This document shows, one piece after another, positions 1 to 7,904 of a stretch of DNA of 64,000 nucleotides. Below the pieces are notes generated by a model, which searched no databases, was not told the origin of the DNA, and was given only the letters and a program-made list of their open reading frames with translations. Positions within the stretch are counted from its first letter, which is position 1. Each line of letters begins with the position of its first letter. Source of the DNA: Tahibacter aquaticus (lineage in GTDB: Bacteria > Pseudomonadota > Gammaproteobacteria > Xanthomonadales > Rhodanobacteraceae); assembly GCF_004363655.1 (NCBI RefSeq), contig NZ_SNZH01000010.1:62001-126000 (forward strand), written 5' to 3'. The translations under genes and the position numbers were made by a program.

Positions 1-56
1 AATCCGTGCGTGGCGCCGGCTATATGTTTGTCCCTGCGGTGGAGCATCAGCCATGA
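1..56 (+). CDS. OmpR-family response regulator, C-terminal end only
   Basis: The window opens inside a gene. The frame starting at base 3 reads 17 residues, beginning SVRGAGYMFVP, and stops at TGA 54-56. VRGxGYxF is the usual end of the winged-helix DNA-binding domain of OmpR/PhoB-type response regulators. The stop overlaps the start of the next gene (ATGA), so regulator and hybrid histidine kinase are very likely translationally coupled partners. Everything upstream, including the receiver domain, is outside the window. Confidence 0.7.
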   Translation, partial: SVRGAGYMFVPAVEHQP

Positions 57-2044
57 GCGTCTCCGGTGAAGTCCCCTCTCCGCTGTACCGGGCGCTGTTC
101 GAGACGGCGCCCGACGCCATGATCGTGGTCGCCCGTGACGGGCGGATCGTGCTGGCCAATCCACAGGCGGCGCGGCTGTTCGGATACGCGCTGGAAGAGC
201 TTGCGGGCCAGCCAGTAGAGCTACTTATGCCCGAGCAGGTACGCGGCCGCCACCATGCCCATCGCACCGGATACATGGAGCGCCCGCGCGAGCGTCCCAT
301 GGGCGCGGGCCAGGAACTGGTCGGCCGCCGCCGCGATGGCGGTCAGTTTCCGGTGGAGATCGCCCTCAGCCCGATCAACAGTGGCACCGAAACCTTGTTC
401 GCCGCCTCGATACGCGACATCTCCGAGACGCTCCGCCAGCGTCAGGCCCTGGCGCGCGCGCGCTTCGACACGTATGCAGCACAGATCGGCCAGCTCGCCC
501 TCCAGACCGGTGATTTCGAAAAGCTCGGCGAAAAGATCTCCGTGCTGATGCGCGATGCGCTGCAGGCGCGCGCCGTCGGCATCGTGCTGTTCCAGTCACC
601 CCACGCCCGCATGCTCGGCAACGCCGTGGACGGCACTGACGAAGACATCGTGGAAAAAGTCTGCGCCGCCTTGGACCTCGGCCCGGGCAACTGCCCGGCC
701 GAACCGGACGTCTGGTTGCGGGATGCGGCGCACGCGGCTGTCTGGTCCCGGGCCGGAATCGGCGGTGGACGCATTCTTCCGATTCTGGACCACGACCGCA
801 CGCTGGGCGCCCTGATCGTGCTGAGCAGCGCCCCGTGGCGCGCCGATCGCGATACCGATCATTTCCTCAGCATGGTGACCAACGTGTTGGCGACGGCAGC
901 CCTGCGTCATCACGCGCAGGAGCAGCTCGCCCATTCCCAGCGGCTGGAAGCGGTCGGCCACTTGACCGGCGGCATTGCTCACGACTTCAACAACCTGCTT
1001 ACCATCGTATCCGGCAATCTGCAGTTGCTCGAAGATCTGGCGGAACGCGATCCGGTCGCCAACGACGCCGTCACGCGCGCACTGCGCGCCGTCGGGCGTG
1101 GCGCAGAACTCACGCGCAAGCTGCTCGCCTTCGCCCGACGCCAGCGCCTCAGCCCGGACGCAGTCGCTCCGGCGGACCTGCTGCTGGAACTGGGCCGCAT
1201 GCTGGAGCGCACGCTGGGTGAAACCATCCAGGTGCAGATCGACTGCCCTGCGGAGCTGCCGGCCGTGTTCGCGGATCCGGTGCAGCTGGAAGGCGCCCTG
1301 CTGAATCTGGCCCTGAACGCGCGCGACGCCATGCCGCGCGGTGGCCGCCTGTCGATCAGCGCCCGACAGCACCGCATCGAGGAGACCGGCGAAGGCGCCG
1401 AGCTGCCTGTGGGCCGTTACGTCCGCTTCACCATCGCCGACACCGGTGTCGGCATGCCCCCGGACGTACTGGCACGTGCCTTCGAACCGTTTTTCACCAC
1501 CAAGGAATCGGGCAAAGGCAGTGGCCTGGGCCTGAGCATGGTCTACGGATTCGTCAAGCAGTCCGGCGGACAGCTGTTGGCGCAAAGCCAGCTCGGCTAC
1601 GGCACGCAGATGAACCTCATATTGCCGCTTGCGCCGTCCGGGGCTGTCCGGCCAGAAACCGTGCAGACCATGCCTGGCCCGCGCGGCAACCAAACCGTGC
1701 TGGTCGTCGAGGATGAACCTGAGGTGCGCGGCATCGCGGTTGCGTTCCTGCGTGCGCTCGGCTACGCCGTGCATGAAGCCGGCGACGCCGAACAAGCCCT
1801 GCAACACCTGCGCGACGATTCCTCCATCGCCTTGCTCTTCAGCGACGTCGTGCTGGGCGGCAGCACCAACGGCATAGAACTCGCCCATGCGGCTCGTGCA
1901 CTGCGTCCCACGCTGCCGGTACTGCTGACCTCCGGGTACGAGCTGGGCAGCACGGACACACCGCACGAATTCCCGCTGCTGCGCAAGCCTTATCGCCGGG
2001 AAGAGCTGGCGAGCGCCTCACACGCCGCCTTGCGTCGAAGCTAG
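53..2044 (+). CDS. PAS-GAF hybrid histidine kinase with C-terminal receiver
   Basis: A 663-residue soluble sensor kinase with no membrane segment, so it probably senses a cytoplasmic signal. The order is an N-terminal PAS domain (about 10-125), a GAF-like region (about 140-285), a HisKA H-box with phospho-acceptor H310 in GGIAHDFNN, and a HATPase_c domain with N box (NALNARDAM), DTGVGM and [12 protein letters not shown] receiver domain follows, with acidic pair E553/D554 and phospho-acceptor D598 in LLFSDVV. The ATG overlaps the stop of an OmpR-type regulator, which is the likely partner; the fused receiver suggests a phosphorelay or self-modulation. The input signal is unknown. The stop TAG lies inside a CTAGTGTCC sequence identical to the ends of the small mobile elements further on, so the natural C-terminus may have been altered. 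Confidence 0.9.
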   Translation: MSVSGEVPSPLYRALFETAPDAMIVVARDGRIVLANPQAARLFGYALEELAGQPVELLMPEQVRGRHHAHRTGYMERPRERPMGAGQELVGRRRDGGQFPVEIALSPINSGTETLFAASIRDISETLRQRQALARARFDTYAAQIGQLALQTGDFEKLGEKISVLMRDALQARAVGIVLFQSPHARMLGNAVDGTDEDIVEKVCAALDLGPGNCPAEPDVWLRDAAHAAVWSRAGIGGGRILPILDHDRTLGALIVLSSAPWRADRDTDHFLSMVTNVLATAALRHHAQEQLAHSQRLEAVGHLTGGIAHDFNNLLTIVSGNLQLLEDLAERDPVANDAVTRALRAVGRGAELTRKLLAFARRQRLSPDAVAPADLLLELGRMLERTLGETIQVQIDCPAELPAVFADPVQLEGALLNLALNARDAMPRGGRLSISARQHRIEETGEGAELPVGRYVRFTIADTGVGMPPDVLARAFEPFFTTKESGKGSGLGLSMVYGFVKQSGGQLLAQSQLGYGTQMNLILPLAPSGAVRPETVQTMPGPRGNQTVLVVEDEPEVRGIAVAFLRALGYAVHEAGDAEQALQHLRDDSSIALLFSDVVLGGSTNGIELAHAARALRPTLPVLLTSGYELGSTDTPHEFPLLRKPYRREELASASHAALRRS

Positions 2045-2051
2045 TGTCCTG
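2041..2051 (+). repeat. Solo terminal repeat of the CTAGTGTCC element family
   Basis: CTAGTGTCCTG here is identical to the left end of the elements at 4039 and 11498. No right end is visible nearby, so this is a remnant or a chance match. It supplies the stop codon of the histidine kinase. Confidence 0.4.
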
Positions 2052-2062
2052 GCCCGCCGGAT

Positions 2063-2794
2063 TCAGGCGGCACACCGCGCCAGCTCGGCACCACCGGCGC
2101 AGCGGCCCAGGCGCTCGGCGCAGGCGATACGGATCTCCCGCCGCTCGACCGCGATGATGCCCGCGGCCGCCAGGTGGGAGAGGGCACGCGTGACCGTTTC
2201 GTGCTTGAGGGCAAGAAAGCTCGCGATGTCGATGCGGCTCATGCGCAGCACGAAATGGCTGGCGGAAAAACCCAGCGCGCGATGACGTGCGGCGAGATCC
2301 TGCAGAAAGGCGGCTACGCGCTGATCCGCATTCAGCGTTCCCAGCGTCAGCATCCAGTACTGGTCGCGGCGCAGTTCCTGCGCCAGCGCCTGCGTCAGTG
2401 CGCCCTGCAGGGTCGGCATCGCTGCGCAGGCGTCGAGCACCGCTGGATAGGGCAGTTCGATGATCTCGCAGTCGTCCAGGGCAACCACGTCGACCGTGTA
2501 GTGCCCGCTGCCGATGGACTCCACCCCGACCAGTTCGCCGCGCATGGGAAATCCGGTCACCTGTTCGCGCCCGTCCGCCGTGGCAACGCTGCGACGAAGG
2601 AATCCCGCGTGGACGAAGAACAGAGCCCGGAACGGCTGACCGGCACGGTAGACGTGCTGGCCACCTCGCACCCGGCGACGCAGGACAGTCATTTGCGCGG
2701 ACAAGGCAGCGATGTCGAGCGAGTCCGGAACGAGCCGCAGCATCGACGCGGGAAACGGAACGAATGCGGGGGTCGTGGCGGTCATGGCGGTCAT
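2063..2794 (-). CDS. Crp/Fnr-family transcriptional regulator
   Basis: A 243-residue regulator with an N-terminal cNMP-binding-like beta-barrel (about 20-130), a long dimerisation helix, and a C-terminal winged helix whose recognition helix (about 187-208, KHETVTRALSHL) resembles FNR more than CRP. The N-terminal cysteine cluster that holds the [4Fe-4S] centre of FNR is absent, so direct oxygen sensing of that kind is not supported; it could be DNR/NNR-like or bind another ligand. The start at 2794 has AGGA six bases upstream; a second in-frame ATG three codons in comes from a short GTCATGGCG repeat. It is divergent from the ribonucleotide-reductase-like gene, with an FNR-type palindrome between them. 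Confidence 0.85.
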   Translation of the reverse strand: MTAMTATTPAFVPFPASMLRLVPDSLDIAALSAQMTVLRRRVRGGQHVYRAGQPFRALFFVHAGFLRRSVATADGREQVTGFPMRGELVGVESIGSGHYTVDVVALDDCEIIELPYPAVLDACAAMPTLQGALTQALAQELRRDQYWMLTLGTLNADQRVAAFLQDLAARHRALGFSASHFVLRMSRIDIASFLALKHETVTRALSHLAAAGIIAVERREIRIACAERLGRCAGGAELARCAA

Positions 2795-2909
2795 GGCGGT
2801 TCCTGGTCGACGACGTTGGCGTTTGCTACGGGAGCAAGCCTAACGACCGGCGATCACACGACGACCACGCGCCAGCAACGGTGAGTAACAGCGCGTAACG
2901 ACGCCGGAA

Positions 2910-2923
2910 TTGACATGGCTCAA
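2910..2923. promoter_or_regulatory. FNR-type palindrome between divergent genes
   Basis: TTGACATGGCTCAA fits the FNR/ANR/DNR consensus TTGAT-N4-ATCAA with one mismatch per half. It lies 35 bases before the ATG at 2958 and about 120 bases before the regulator start at 2794, where a regulator controlling itself and its neighbour would bind. The TTGACA part could also serve as a -35 box, but no good -10 follows. Confidence 0.45.
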
Positions 2924-2957
2924 CACCGGTAATTCGGATCAATCCCACAGTGCGCCC

Positions 2958-3962
2958 ATGGACTACGGCTTCCGCTACCGCTCCGGCGTGCACGCCACGC
3001 CAACTTCCTTCGTCGACCCCGTTGCCGTCGAAGCCTGGGACGCTTGGTTTCGCTGGCGAGAAGGCAACGACCTGCGCGACTTGACCATTGATGCGACGTG
3101 GTCAAGGGTCACCGGCGCACTGTCCTCGCTGTCCCCGGGCCACCCGGTGCAGCACGAGCAGCAGATCGGCGATGCGATCAGCAGCTGGCGGCTGCTGCCG
3201 GACGAACGCATCCTCGCCGGCGCCGGCACGCGGGGCTTTGCCTGGCCCAGCCGAGGGCTCAACGCGACCATCAACATCGCGCGTTTCGTCTCCCTGCCTT
3301 TTACCCAGCGTGCAAGCTTCCAAGTCGACGCGCTTGCAGCGACGGTACTGCTGGCGCTACGGCTGATGGACGACGTCCGTCAAGCCACCGGATGCGACGA
3401 CGCCCAGTTGCGGCTGGGCATCGTTGGTTTGGCCGATGCGGTGGCCTTGCTGGGCGCCGACTACACGGGCCCGAGCGGGGTGGCGGCCGCAGAAGAGGCC
3501 GCACGCCTGTTCGCCGCCGCCAGCCTCGTCGCCAGCAATCAACTGGCCTGCGAGAGGGGCTCGCTGGTCGTCAGCGACGAGCACGCGTTGCGACGCTTCA
3601 GCGGGCAACTGTCCGTAACAGAAAGACGCACCATTCTTCGCCACGGCCTCCGATTCGGCCCACTTACGACCGCAGACAGCCAACCCCACCTCGCCCTGCT
3701 TGCCAACAACGTCGCCGATGCCTTGCAGCCCCTGCGCGGCGAACGGCAAACCTACGAGGTCAGGGGGCCGCGTGGCGGACGCCAAGTGGTCGGGTCGGGC
3801 TTCGCGCTGACGCTGTGGCGCCAACTCGGCGCCCGCTCCGGCGAGGAAGCCTACCCTCACCCAACTGCAGCAACCACAACGGCTGAGCATCAGGGTCGCA
3901 TCGAGGCGACTGTAAAGCCCTGGCTCGACTACCCTGCGCACACGACAGCGGTCCAGCGCTGA
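2958..3962 (+). CDS. Ribonucleotide reductase large-subunit-like protein lacking the catalytic core
   Basis: A 334-residue protein (from ATG 2958; an in-frame TTG at 2910 is also possible). It reads like the C-terminal half of adenosylcobalamin-dependent ribonucleotide reductases: a SINLARF-like stretch INIARF (about 105-110), a helix resembling FDxEALRxTVRxAVRxLDNV (about 121-140), the strongly matching LGIVGLADAVALLG (about 153-166) and SNQLACERG (about 193-201). The NLCxE active-site cysteine motif and the C-terminal thioredoxin-reducible cysteines are not visible, so reductase activity is unlikely. It may be a regulatory or structural paralogue. Family assignment rests on motif resemblance only. 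It sits opposite a Crp/Fnr gene and behind an FNR-type site, hinting at oxygen- or nitrosative-stress control. Confidence 0.5.
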   Translation: MDYGFRYRSGVHATPTSFVDPVAVEAWDAWFRWREGNDLRDLTIDATWSRVTGALSSLSPGHPVQHEQQIGDAISSWRLLPDERILAGAGTRGFAWPSRGLNATINIARFVSLPFTQRASFQVDALAATVLLALRLMDDVRQATGCDDAQLRLGIVGLADAVALLGADYTGPSGVAAAEEAARLFAAASLVASNQLACERGSLVVSDEHALRRFSGQLSVTERRTILRHGLRFGPLTTADSQPHLALLANNVADALQPLRGERQTYEVRGPRGGRQVVGSGFALTLWRQLGARSGEEAYPHPTAATTTAEHQGRIEATVKPWLDYPAHTTAVQR

Positions 3963-4038
3963 AACGCAGCTTGAGACGTGGGCGCAACGTCAGCACTGTT
4001 GCGAGCTGCGCGCAAGCTACCCAGGTGGCTCCGCGGAG

Positions 4039-4203
4039 CTAGTGTCCTGTCTGGTCGATACGTCAGAGAAATTCCCGATGGATATCGCCGGGAGACCAGG
4101 CGGGATGAAGAGGCGTAGCAGCGCTACGGCGACGAATCGCAACGACGAAGCGCGGCGAAAGACACCGGAACTGGTTAATGGTATTGGCGAGACAGCACCC
4201 TGG
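4039..4203 (+). mobile_element. Non-autonomous CTAGTGTCC element, copy 1 (decayed right end)
   Basis: About 165 bp that aligns along its length with the element at 11498-11681: a left end CTAGTGTCCTGTCT, an internal stretch containing the small palindrome CGTAGCAGCGCTACG, and TTAATGGTATTGGCGAGAC near the right end. The right terminal repeat is degraded (GACAGCACCCTGG where GACAGGACACTAG is expected). It has no coding capacity and is a MITE-like remnant. The rest of the 371-base gap 3963-4333 shows nothing else recognisable. Confidence 0.7.
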
Positions 4204-4333
4204 CTTGCGCCGGGATCCGCTGTTCCTTGGAAGAGCTGCCACGGCAGCGCAGCCTAAGGCTCCCGTAGACCACAGCCCCCGCCGGCACGGCGCAGGGCGG
4301 TCGACGATCTGGCCGGCTCTTCCCGATTGAGGC

Positions 4334-4756
4334 CTAGCGCACCACCAGCACAGGAACGGGGCTACGAGCCAATACTTTTGTGACCACCGAGCCCAGCAGC
4401 AGGTTGCGCCACGCACCGCGACCGTGCGACCCCATCACCACCAAATCGGCCTGGGTGGCCGCCTGCTCCTGTAGAACGACATCGGCCGGGTCGCCAACGG
4501 CCGTGCGGCTCTCCACCGCGATCCCGGCCGCTGCGAACGCTGTTGCGGCGTCCCGAAGTGCGTCGGCGGCATTGTCGGCGTGGTAGCGCTCGACCTCAGC
4601 CCTCCCCAGCGCGTTGGCCACGTGCGGCGTGAGCGGAGGATCGCCATGACACAGCACCACATTCAGCTGGGAATCGAGCACCGGCCAATGCGCGATGACG
4701 TAGTCGACGGCCCGGCGGCTGTGCTCGCTGCCGTCGGTAGCGATAAGCAATTTCAT
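4334..4756 (-). CDS. Universal stress protein, UspA family
   Basis: A 140-residue single-domain Usp protein, the normal family length. It starts MKLLIATDGSEHS and carries the ATP-binding signature G-2x-G-9x-G-S (G109, G112, G122, S123), so it belongs to the nucleotide-binding UspFG/MJ0577-like branch. GGGAG lies about eight bases before the ATG at 4756. It stands alone, between a mobile element remnant and the Rhs remnant. Such proteins help cells survive starvation, redox or respiratory stress; its specific trigger is not visible. Confidence 0.9.
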   Translation of the reverse strand: MKLLIATDGSEHSRRAVDYVIAHWPVLDSQLNVVLCHGDPPLTPHVANALGRAEVERYHADNAADALRDAATAFAAAGIAVESRTAVGDPADVVLQEQAATQADLVVMGSHGRGAWRNLLLGSVVTKVLARSPVPVLVVR

Positions 4757-5112
4757 GGATCAACTCCCTGGTCGGATGAACGAGGCAAACTTCAGCTTGC
4801 GCTATCAGCGATGCTGCGCAGCTGGGTGCAAGCCGCCGAATTCGGCGGCCGCGCGCGCCATCAGCTTCGCCGGGGTACCACCTTCTGGTGTTGATCCACA
4901 TCAAGCGGGGGGCTGTCTGATCCTGACCCCAAGGAGCCAACATGAGCGCGCGCCAGTTCGTACGGCTTCGGGGAGAACCGAATTCTGAACACCGGCATCG
5001 ACCAGAAAGCGCCGCCGTACAAGCGGGCCGCCCTTCGTCCGGCCGCCGCGACCGGCAACACCGCGCGGGTCATCGGCAACCCTGCCTGCTGGGCCAACCG
5101 ACTACCTCCGGG
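4757..5112. other. Intergenic stretch, no supported gene
   Basis: This 356-base gap lies downstream of the Rhs remnant on the minus strand, where an immunity gene would be expected. Only a 78-codon minus-strand reading frame (4861-5097) is present, with no family resemblance or ribosome site, and I do not call it. Confidence 0.5.
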
Positions 5113-5790
5113 TCACCGCCTTGAATCGGCGGGGGATCCAACACGCTTGTTCCAGGGCATCTTGGCGATCGCGCGAGCAAGCCCGCAGAAACCGGTTAAA
5201 CCCGCGACTGCAGCCACCCAAACTTGTGGCCACTTTTTTACTGTGTCGTATGTGTAGCCGAGCGGCAAATGACGCACGATGCCGCCAACGTACGAGTTCA
5301 CCGCTTCAAGCTGGGCCATCCAATCCAGCGGGACTGCCGGGCCGCCGGCGCTCGCATCAGGAACGTGGCTGGCGACCCTGCCGGCTCCGCAAAGGCAGCA
5401 CGTGGACTCTTTCCATTTTCGGGAGGCGAGCTTGTCTGCATCGCTCAGCTTGCGGCAGGCCATGGACCCGCCCTGCTTCTGGATCTGCGCGTTCCACCGT
5501 CTGGTGAAGTGCTGCAACTCCAGCGATTCCGCCGAACCAATGTGAAAATTGTCCACAATGATTAAAATTTTCCCCGGCAGTTTGAACGCCGTGGACGCCA
5601 GGCCCGGCGGGTCTATACCACCGGTCGGGATGTCGACCTAAAAGTACAGGCTGGTCCCACCCGGCAACCCTACCGGATGGCTGGCGAAACGACCGACGCC
5701 TGGGTCGTAGTGCCGGAACCGGTTGTAATGAAGCCCGGTTTCGGCGTCGAAGTATTGCCCCTGGATTCGATGCCTTCGCAATCGCTATGT
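5113..5790 (-). pseudogene. Rhs repeat protein remnant with variable C-terminal tip
   Basis: Reading the minus strand from about 5790 gives the conserved end of an Rhs core: [20 protein letters not shown], then [15 protein letters not shown] and IDPPGLAS, followed in frame by about 150 variable residues ending at 5113. An in-frame TAG at 5640-5638 sits where a Tyr is normally found (LYF-stop-VD), and further stops lie upstream (about 5785-5795), so the large core is gone. The tip (GTG at 5556 onward, 147 residues) has a possible CxxC pair and a hydrophobic stretch, and could be a toxin domain of unknown type. No immunity gene follows. I call the locus a decayed polymorphic-toxin tip. Confidence 0.65.
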
Positions 5791-6047
5791 TCACTGATCA
5801 TTGGCGGCATTCCCAGCGACGTTACTTGCGTCAAGAGTTTGGACCGCAAACAGCCGCGCCTCACCCGCCAGCGAACACTTGGCTTCGCGACACTTTTTGC
5901 TCGCCACGGATGCTGCCGACAGTCAGACGTGCGCCCTCAAGCCTGCAATGCTCCCACGATCGCATTGGGTCCCGGTTGCTTGCGGCGCCTGAAAGGCCAG
6001 CGTAAATTGCCGGTCTGTCCAACGGGTAAAAATGCGACGAGCATCCA

Positions 6048-6338
6048 GTGCAGATTCCCGCTCAAGTGATCGCGGTCTCCCTCCTCCTTGGCCTGGTTGT
6101 TTGGTTGGTAATGCTGAGCTATAGCACACGACGCACGTTCGGATCGCTGTTGCTCATGTTCGCGCTGGCACAGTGGATCGTTTGCTCCGTAGGTATCTTC
6201 GTTTTGGGCGTTATCTGGCATCCCAACCATCACTTCAATGCGCGATCCTTGCTGTTTGCGTTCGGAACGTGTTCGATCCTGCTGTGGGCTTTCCTCGCTT
6301 GGCCAGAATTACGCAGCCTTCTTCGACGCTCCAAATAA
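6048..6338 (+). CDS. Small hydrophobic membrane protein
   Basis: A 96-residue protein with three likely membrane helices (about 6-25, 30-55 and 68-88) and a basic C-terminus (RSLLRRSK). The start is GTG 6048. There is no clear ribosome site, and I recognise no family. It lies alone among mobile-element remnants, just before the arsenic region. The strongly patterned hydrophobicity argues for a real gene, but the lack of neighbours leaves it uncertain. Confidence 0.4.
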   Translation: MQIPAQVIAVSLLLGLVVWLVMLSYSTRRTFGSLLLMFALAQWIVCSVGIFVLGVIWHPNHHFNARSLLFAFGTCSILLWAFLAWPELRSLLRRSK

Positions 6339-6415
6339 ACCTTCTTCTGTTGTTCGCATAGATTGGCGGGAACGTGCTGCTCGCCAGATCCGCACAGGGC
6401 GTCATCGGCTCAATG

Positions 6416-6492
6416 CTAGTGTGCTGTCTCGCCAATACCATTAAATAATTCCGGGTGGATTTCCTTAACGTATTTACGAGACAGGACACTAG
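6416..6492 (-). mobile_element. Non-autonomous CTAGTGTCC element, copy 2 (short, inverted)
   Basis: A 77-bp element with near-perfect inverted ends: CTAGTGTGCTGTCTCG on the left and CGAGACAGGACACTAG on the right. Its left part is the reverse complement of the right part of the longer copies (TTAATGGTATTGGCGAGAC) and its right part matches their left part, so it is the same element in the opposite direction with the middle deleted. It has no coding capacity. Confidence 0.75.
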
Positions 6493-6734
6493 CTGGTTGA
6501 CCTTGGGAAGGCCGAAGAAGTCGGGATGCACGTAGCAGCTTCAGGATCTGCACCAAGCAGCTCGCCGCCTTCGGTCGAACTCAGACCGGTGAAAAGCAAC
6601 CTACCTGGCGCGGCATCAAAATTAAGTTGGCCGCGCCTGAGGCAATCGAGGCTATCGACGGGCTGGATTGTCCACGGCTGAACCGAAGATTCTCTTGCTC
6701 CGACACAATCTACGGGACACAGGTCGACGCCCTC
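6493..6734. other. Intergenic stretch, nothing recognised
   Basis: The bases between the short element and the MarR promoter carry no supported gene or repeat. Together with 6339-6415 they make up most of a 430-base gap. Confidence 0.4.
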
Positions 6735-6775
6735 TTGCATCGGCCGCCAATTTACGTATAGTTGCTACATGCAAC
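6735..6775 (+). promoter_or_regulatory. Promoter and operator of the MarR regulator
   Basis: TTGCAT (6735-6740), a 16-base spacer and TATAGT (6757-6762) form a good sigma-70-type promoter. Overlapping the -10 and the start codon is a 15-bp inverted repeat GTTGCTACATGCAAC (6761-6775) with perfect 5-bp arms. Transcription would begin at about 6769, the A of the ATG, giving a leaderless message. Nearly the same -10/operator cassette recurs at 7328-7346, so autoregulation and co-regulation by the MarR protein are likely. Confidence 0.55.
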
Positions 6776-7302
6776 CAAATCGCAACGACCGCGAGCACTC
6801 GCCTTCTCAAGCCCTGCTGACTGATGCTGAAGCGTTGAACGCAGCGCTCGCGGACTTGGTTCGCGTCTACCAGTTCCGCGACCGCGACCGCATCTGCTGC
6901 TACGACATCTCCGTGACCCAGTGCTACGCGCTGGAGGCTCTGGCGGACCATGGTCCGATGCGCAGTCAGACCCTGGCAGGCTTGCTCTTGCTCGACAAGA
7001 GCACCACTACTCGGGTGATCGATGCGCTGGAGCGCAAGGGCTACGTCGAGCGTCGCACCGACGAGGATGATGCCCGGGCGGTGTCCTTGCGGATCACCAG
7101 CAACGGCCGATCGCTCTACGACACCATCAACCGCGGCCTAATCGCGCAACAGGCCGAACTGCTGGCCGACCTGGATCCTCAGGTACGAGCCAGCGTTACC
7201 GATGTCATCCGCCGCCTGGCCAAGGCCGCCGAAGCCCGCTTTGTGTCCGGGGTCAGCGTTGGCACGTGCGCGCCTTCGTGCGACACCACCGGCTGCAGCT
7301 GA
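6769..7302 (+). CDS. MarR-family regulator with Cys pairs, candidate arsenical sensor
   Basis: A 177-residue winged-helix repressor: dimerisation helices at both ends, a recognition helix around residues 72-90 (LLLLDKSTTTRVIDAL) and a wing with DExDAR (about 98-103). Unusual features are a vicinal pair C43-C44 plus C52 near the first helices, and a tail with C167, C171 and C176 (GTCAPSCDTTGCS). Such thiols could bind trivalent arsenicals or antimonite; this is inference from cysteine placement and context. It heads the plus-strand run of acetyltransferase, monooxygenase, MFS exporter and hydroxylase, and its start codon overlaps a palindrome repeated before the acetyltransferase gene. No ribosome site is visible, consistent with a leaderless transcript. 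Confidence 0.8.
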   Translation: MQPNRNDREHSPSQALLTDAEALNAALADLVRVYQFRDRDRICCYDISVTQCYALEALADHGPMRSQTLAGLLLLDKSTTTRVIDALERKGYVERRTDEDDARAVSLRITSNGRSLYDTINRGLIAQQAELLADLDPQVRASVTDVIRRLAKAAEARFVSGVSVGTCAPSCDTTGCS

Positions 7303-7312
7303 CTGCAGCTGA
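7293..7312 (+). repeat. 10-bp tandem duplication at the marR stop codon
   Basis: CTGCAGCTGA occurs twice back to back, and the first copy contains the TGA stop of the MarR gene. Each half contains the palindrome CTGCAG. It may be a recent slip or part of the downstream promoter region. Confidence 0.6.
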
Positions 7313-7327
7313 TCTTTTATTTGCCCG

Positions 7328-7346
7328 TATAGTTGGTACTGACAAC
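7328..7346 (+). promoter_or_regulatory. Second promoter-operator cassette, before the acetyltransferase
   Basis: CGTATAGTTGGTACTGACAAC repeats the sequence in front of the MarR gene: -10 TATAGT (7328-7333) and a 15-bp inverted repeat GTTGGTACTGACAAC (7332-7346) with 4-bp arms. No clear -35 box is seen. It indicates that the acetyltransferase-monooxygenase-exporter-hydroxylase run has its own promoter under the same repressor. Confidence 0.5.
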
Positions 7347-7349
7347 ACT

Positions 7350-7904
7350 ATGAACGTACGCGTTTCCACCCAGCCGGCGGTTGCCGCCGACGCACCGGCG
7401 ATCACCGCCATCTACAACCAGGGCATCGCCGCGCGCAGCGCCACGTTCGAGACCGAGCTCCGCACCGCCGAGGACCTGCTGCTCCGCGTGGCCGACAGCC
7501 GCTATCCGCTGCGAGTCGCGACAGACGCGGACGGCAGCATCATCGGGTGGGCCGGCTTGAGCAGCTACCGGCCCCGCGCCTGCTACGCCGGCATCGCCGA
7601 GTTCTCGGTCTACATCGACGCGGCGGCTCGCGGCCGAGGCGTGGGCCGCGTCCTTCTCAACGACCTGATCGACGCGGCCCGCGCGGCCGGATTCTGGAAA
7701 GTCCTGTCGCGTGTCTTTCCGTTCAACACCGCCAGCCTGGCGCTGTGCCGCGCCTGCGGGTTCCGCGAAGTTGGGCGGTACGAAAAACACGGCCAGCTCG
7801 ACGGCCAATGGCTCGACGTCGTGATCGTCGAGCGGCTGATCCCCGAAAACCTTGCCGGCGCCGCCGGCAGCCTGCCCACAGAACGTGAGGTTCACCATGT
7901 CTAG
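7350..7904 (+). CDS. arsN1: ArsN1-type GNAT N-acetyltransferase
   Basis: A 184-residue GNAT enzyme of the phosphinothricin acetyltransferase type. The acetyl-CoA-binding motif A is RGRGVG (94-99), followed by LLNDLIDAA and the conserved FPFNTASLALCRACGFREVGRYEKHG block. ArsN1 proteins of this family acetylate the alpha-amino group of glutamate-analogue antibiotics (phosphinothricin, arsinothricin). The assignment here comes from family resemblance plus the arsenic neighbourhood; an ordinary pat-like enzyme is possible. The start ATG 7350 lies just after a promoter-operator cassette. The 3' end overlaps the flavoprotein start by eight bases, so the two are probably coupled. Confidence 0.75.
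   Translation: MNVRVSTQPAVAADAPAITAIYNQGIAARSATFETELRTAEDLLLRVADSRYPLRVATDADGSIIGWAGLSSYRPRACYAGIAEFSVYIDAAARGRGVGRVLLNDLIDAARAAGFWKVLSRVFPFNTASLALCRACGFREVGRYEKHGQLDGQWLDVVIVERLIPENLAGAAGSLPTEREVHHV

Noticed and set aside
4861-5097. Minus-strand 78-codon frame as an immunity gene for the Rhs tip
   Set aside because: No ribosome site, no hydrophobic or acidic character typical of immunity proteins, and no family resemblance.
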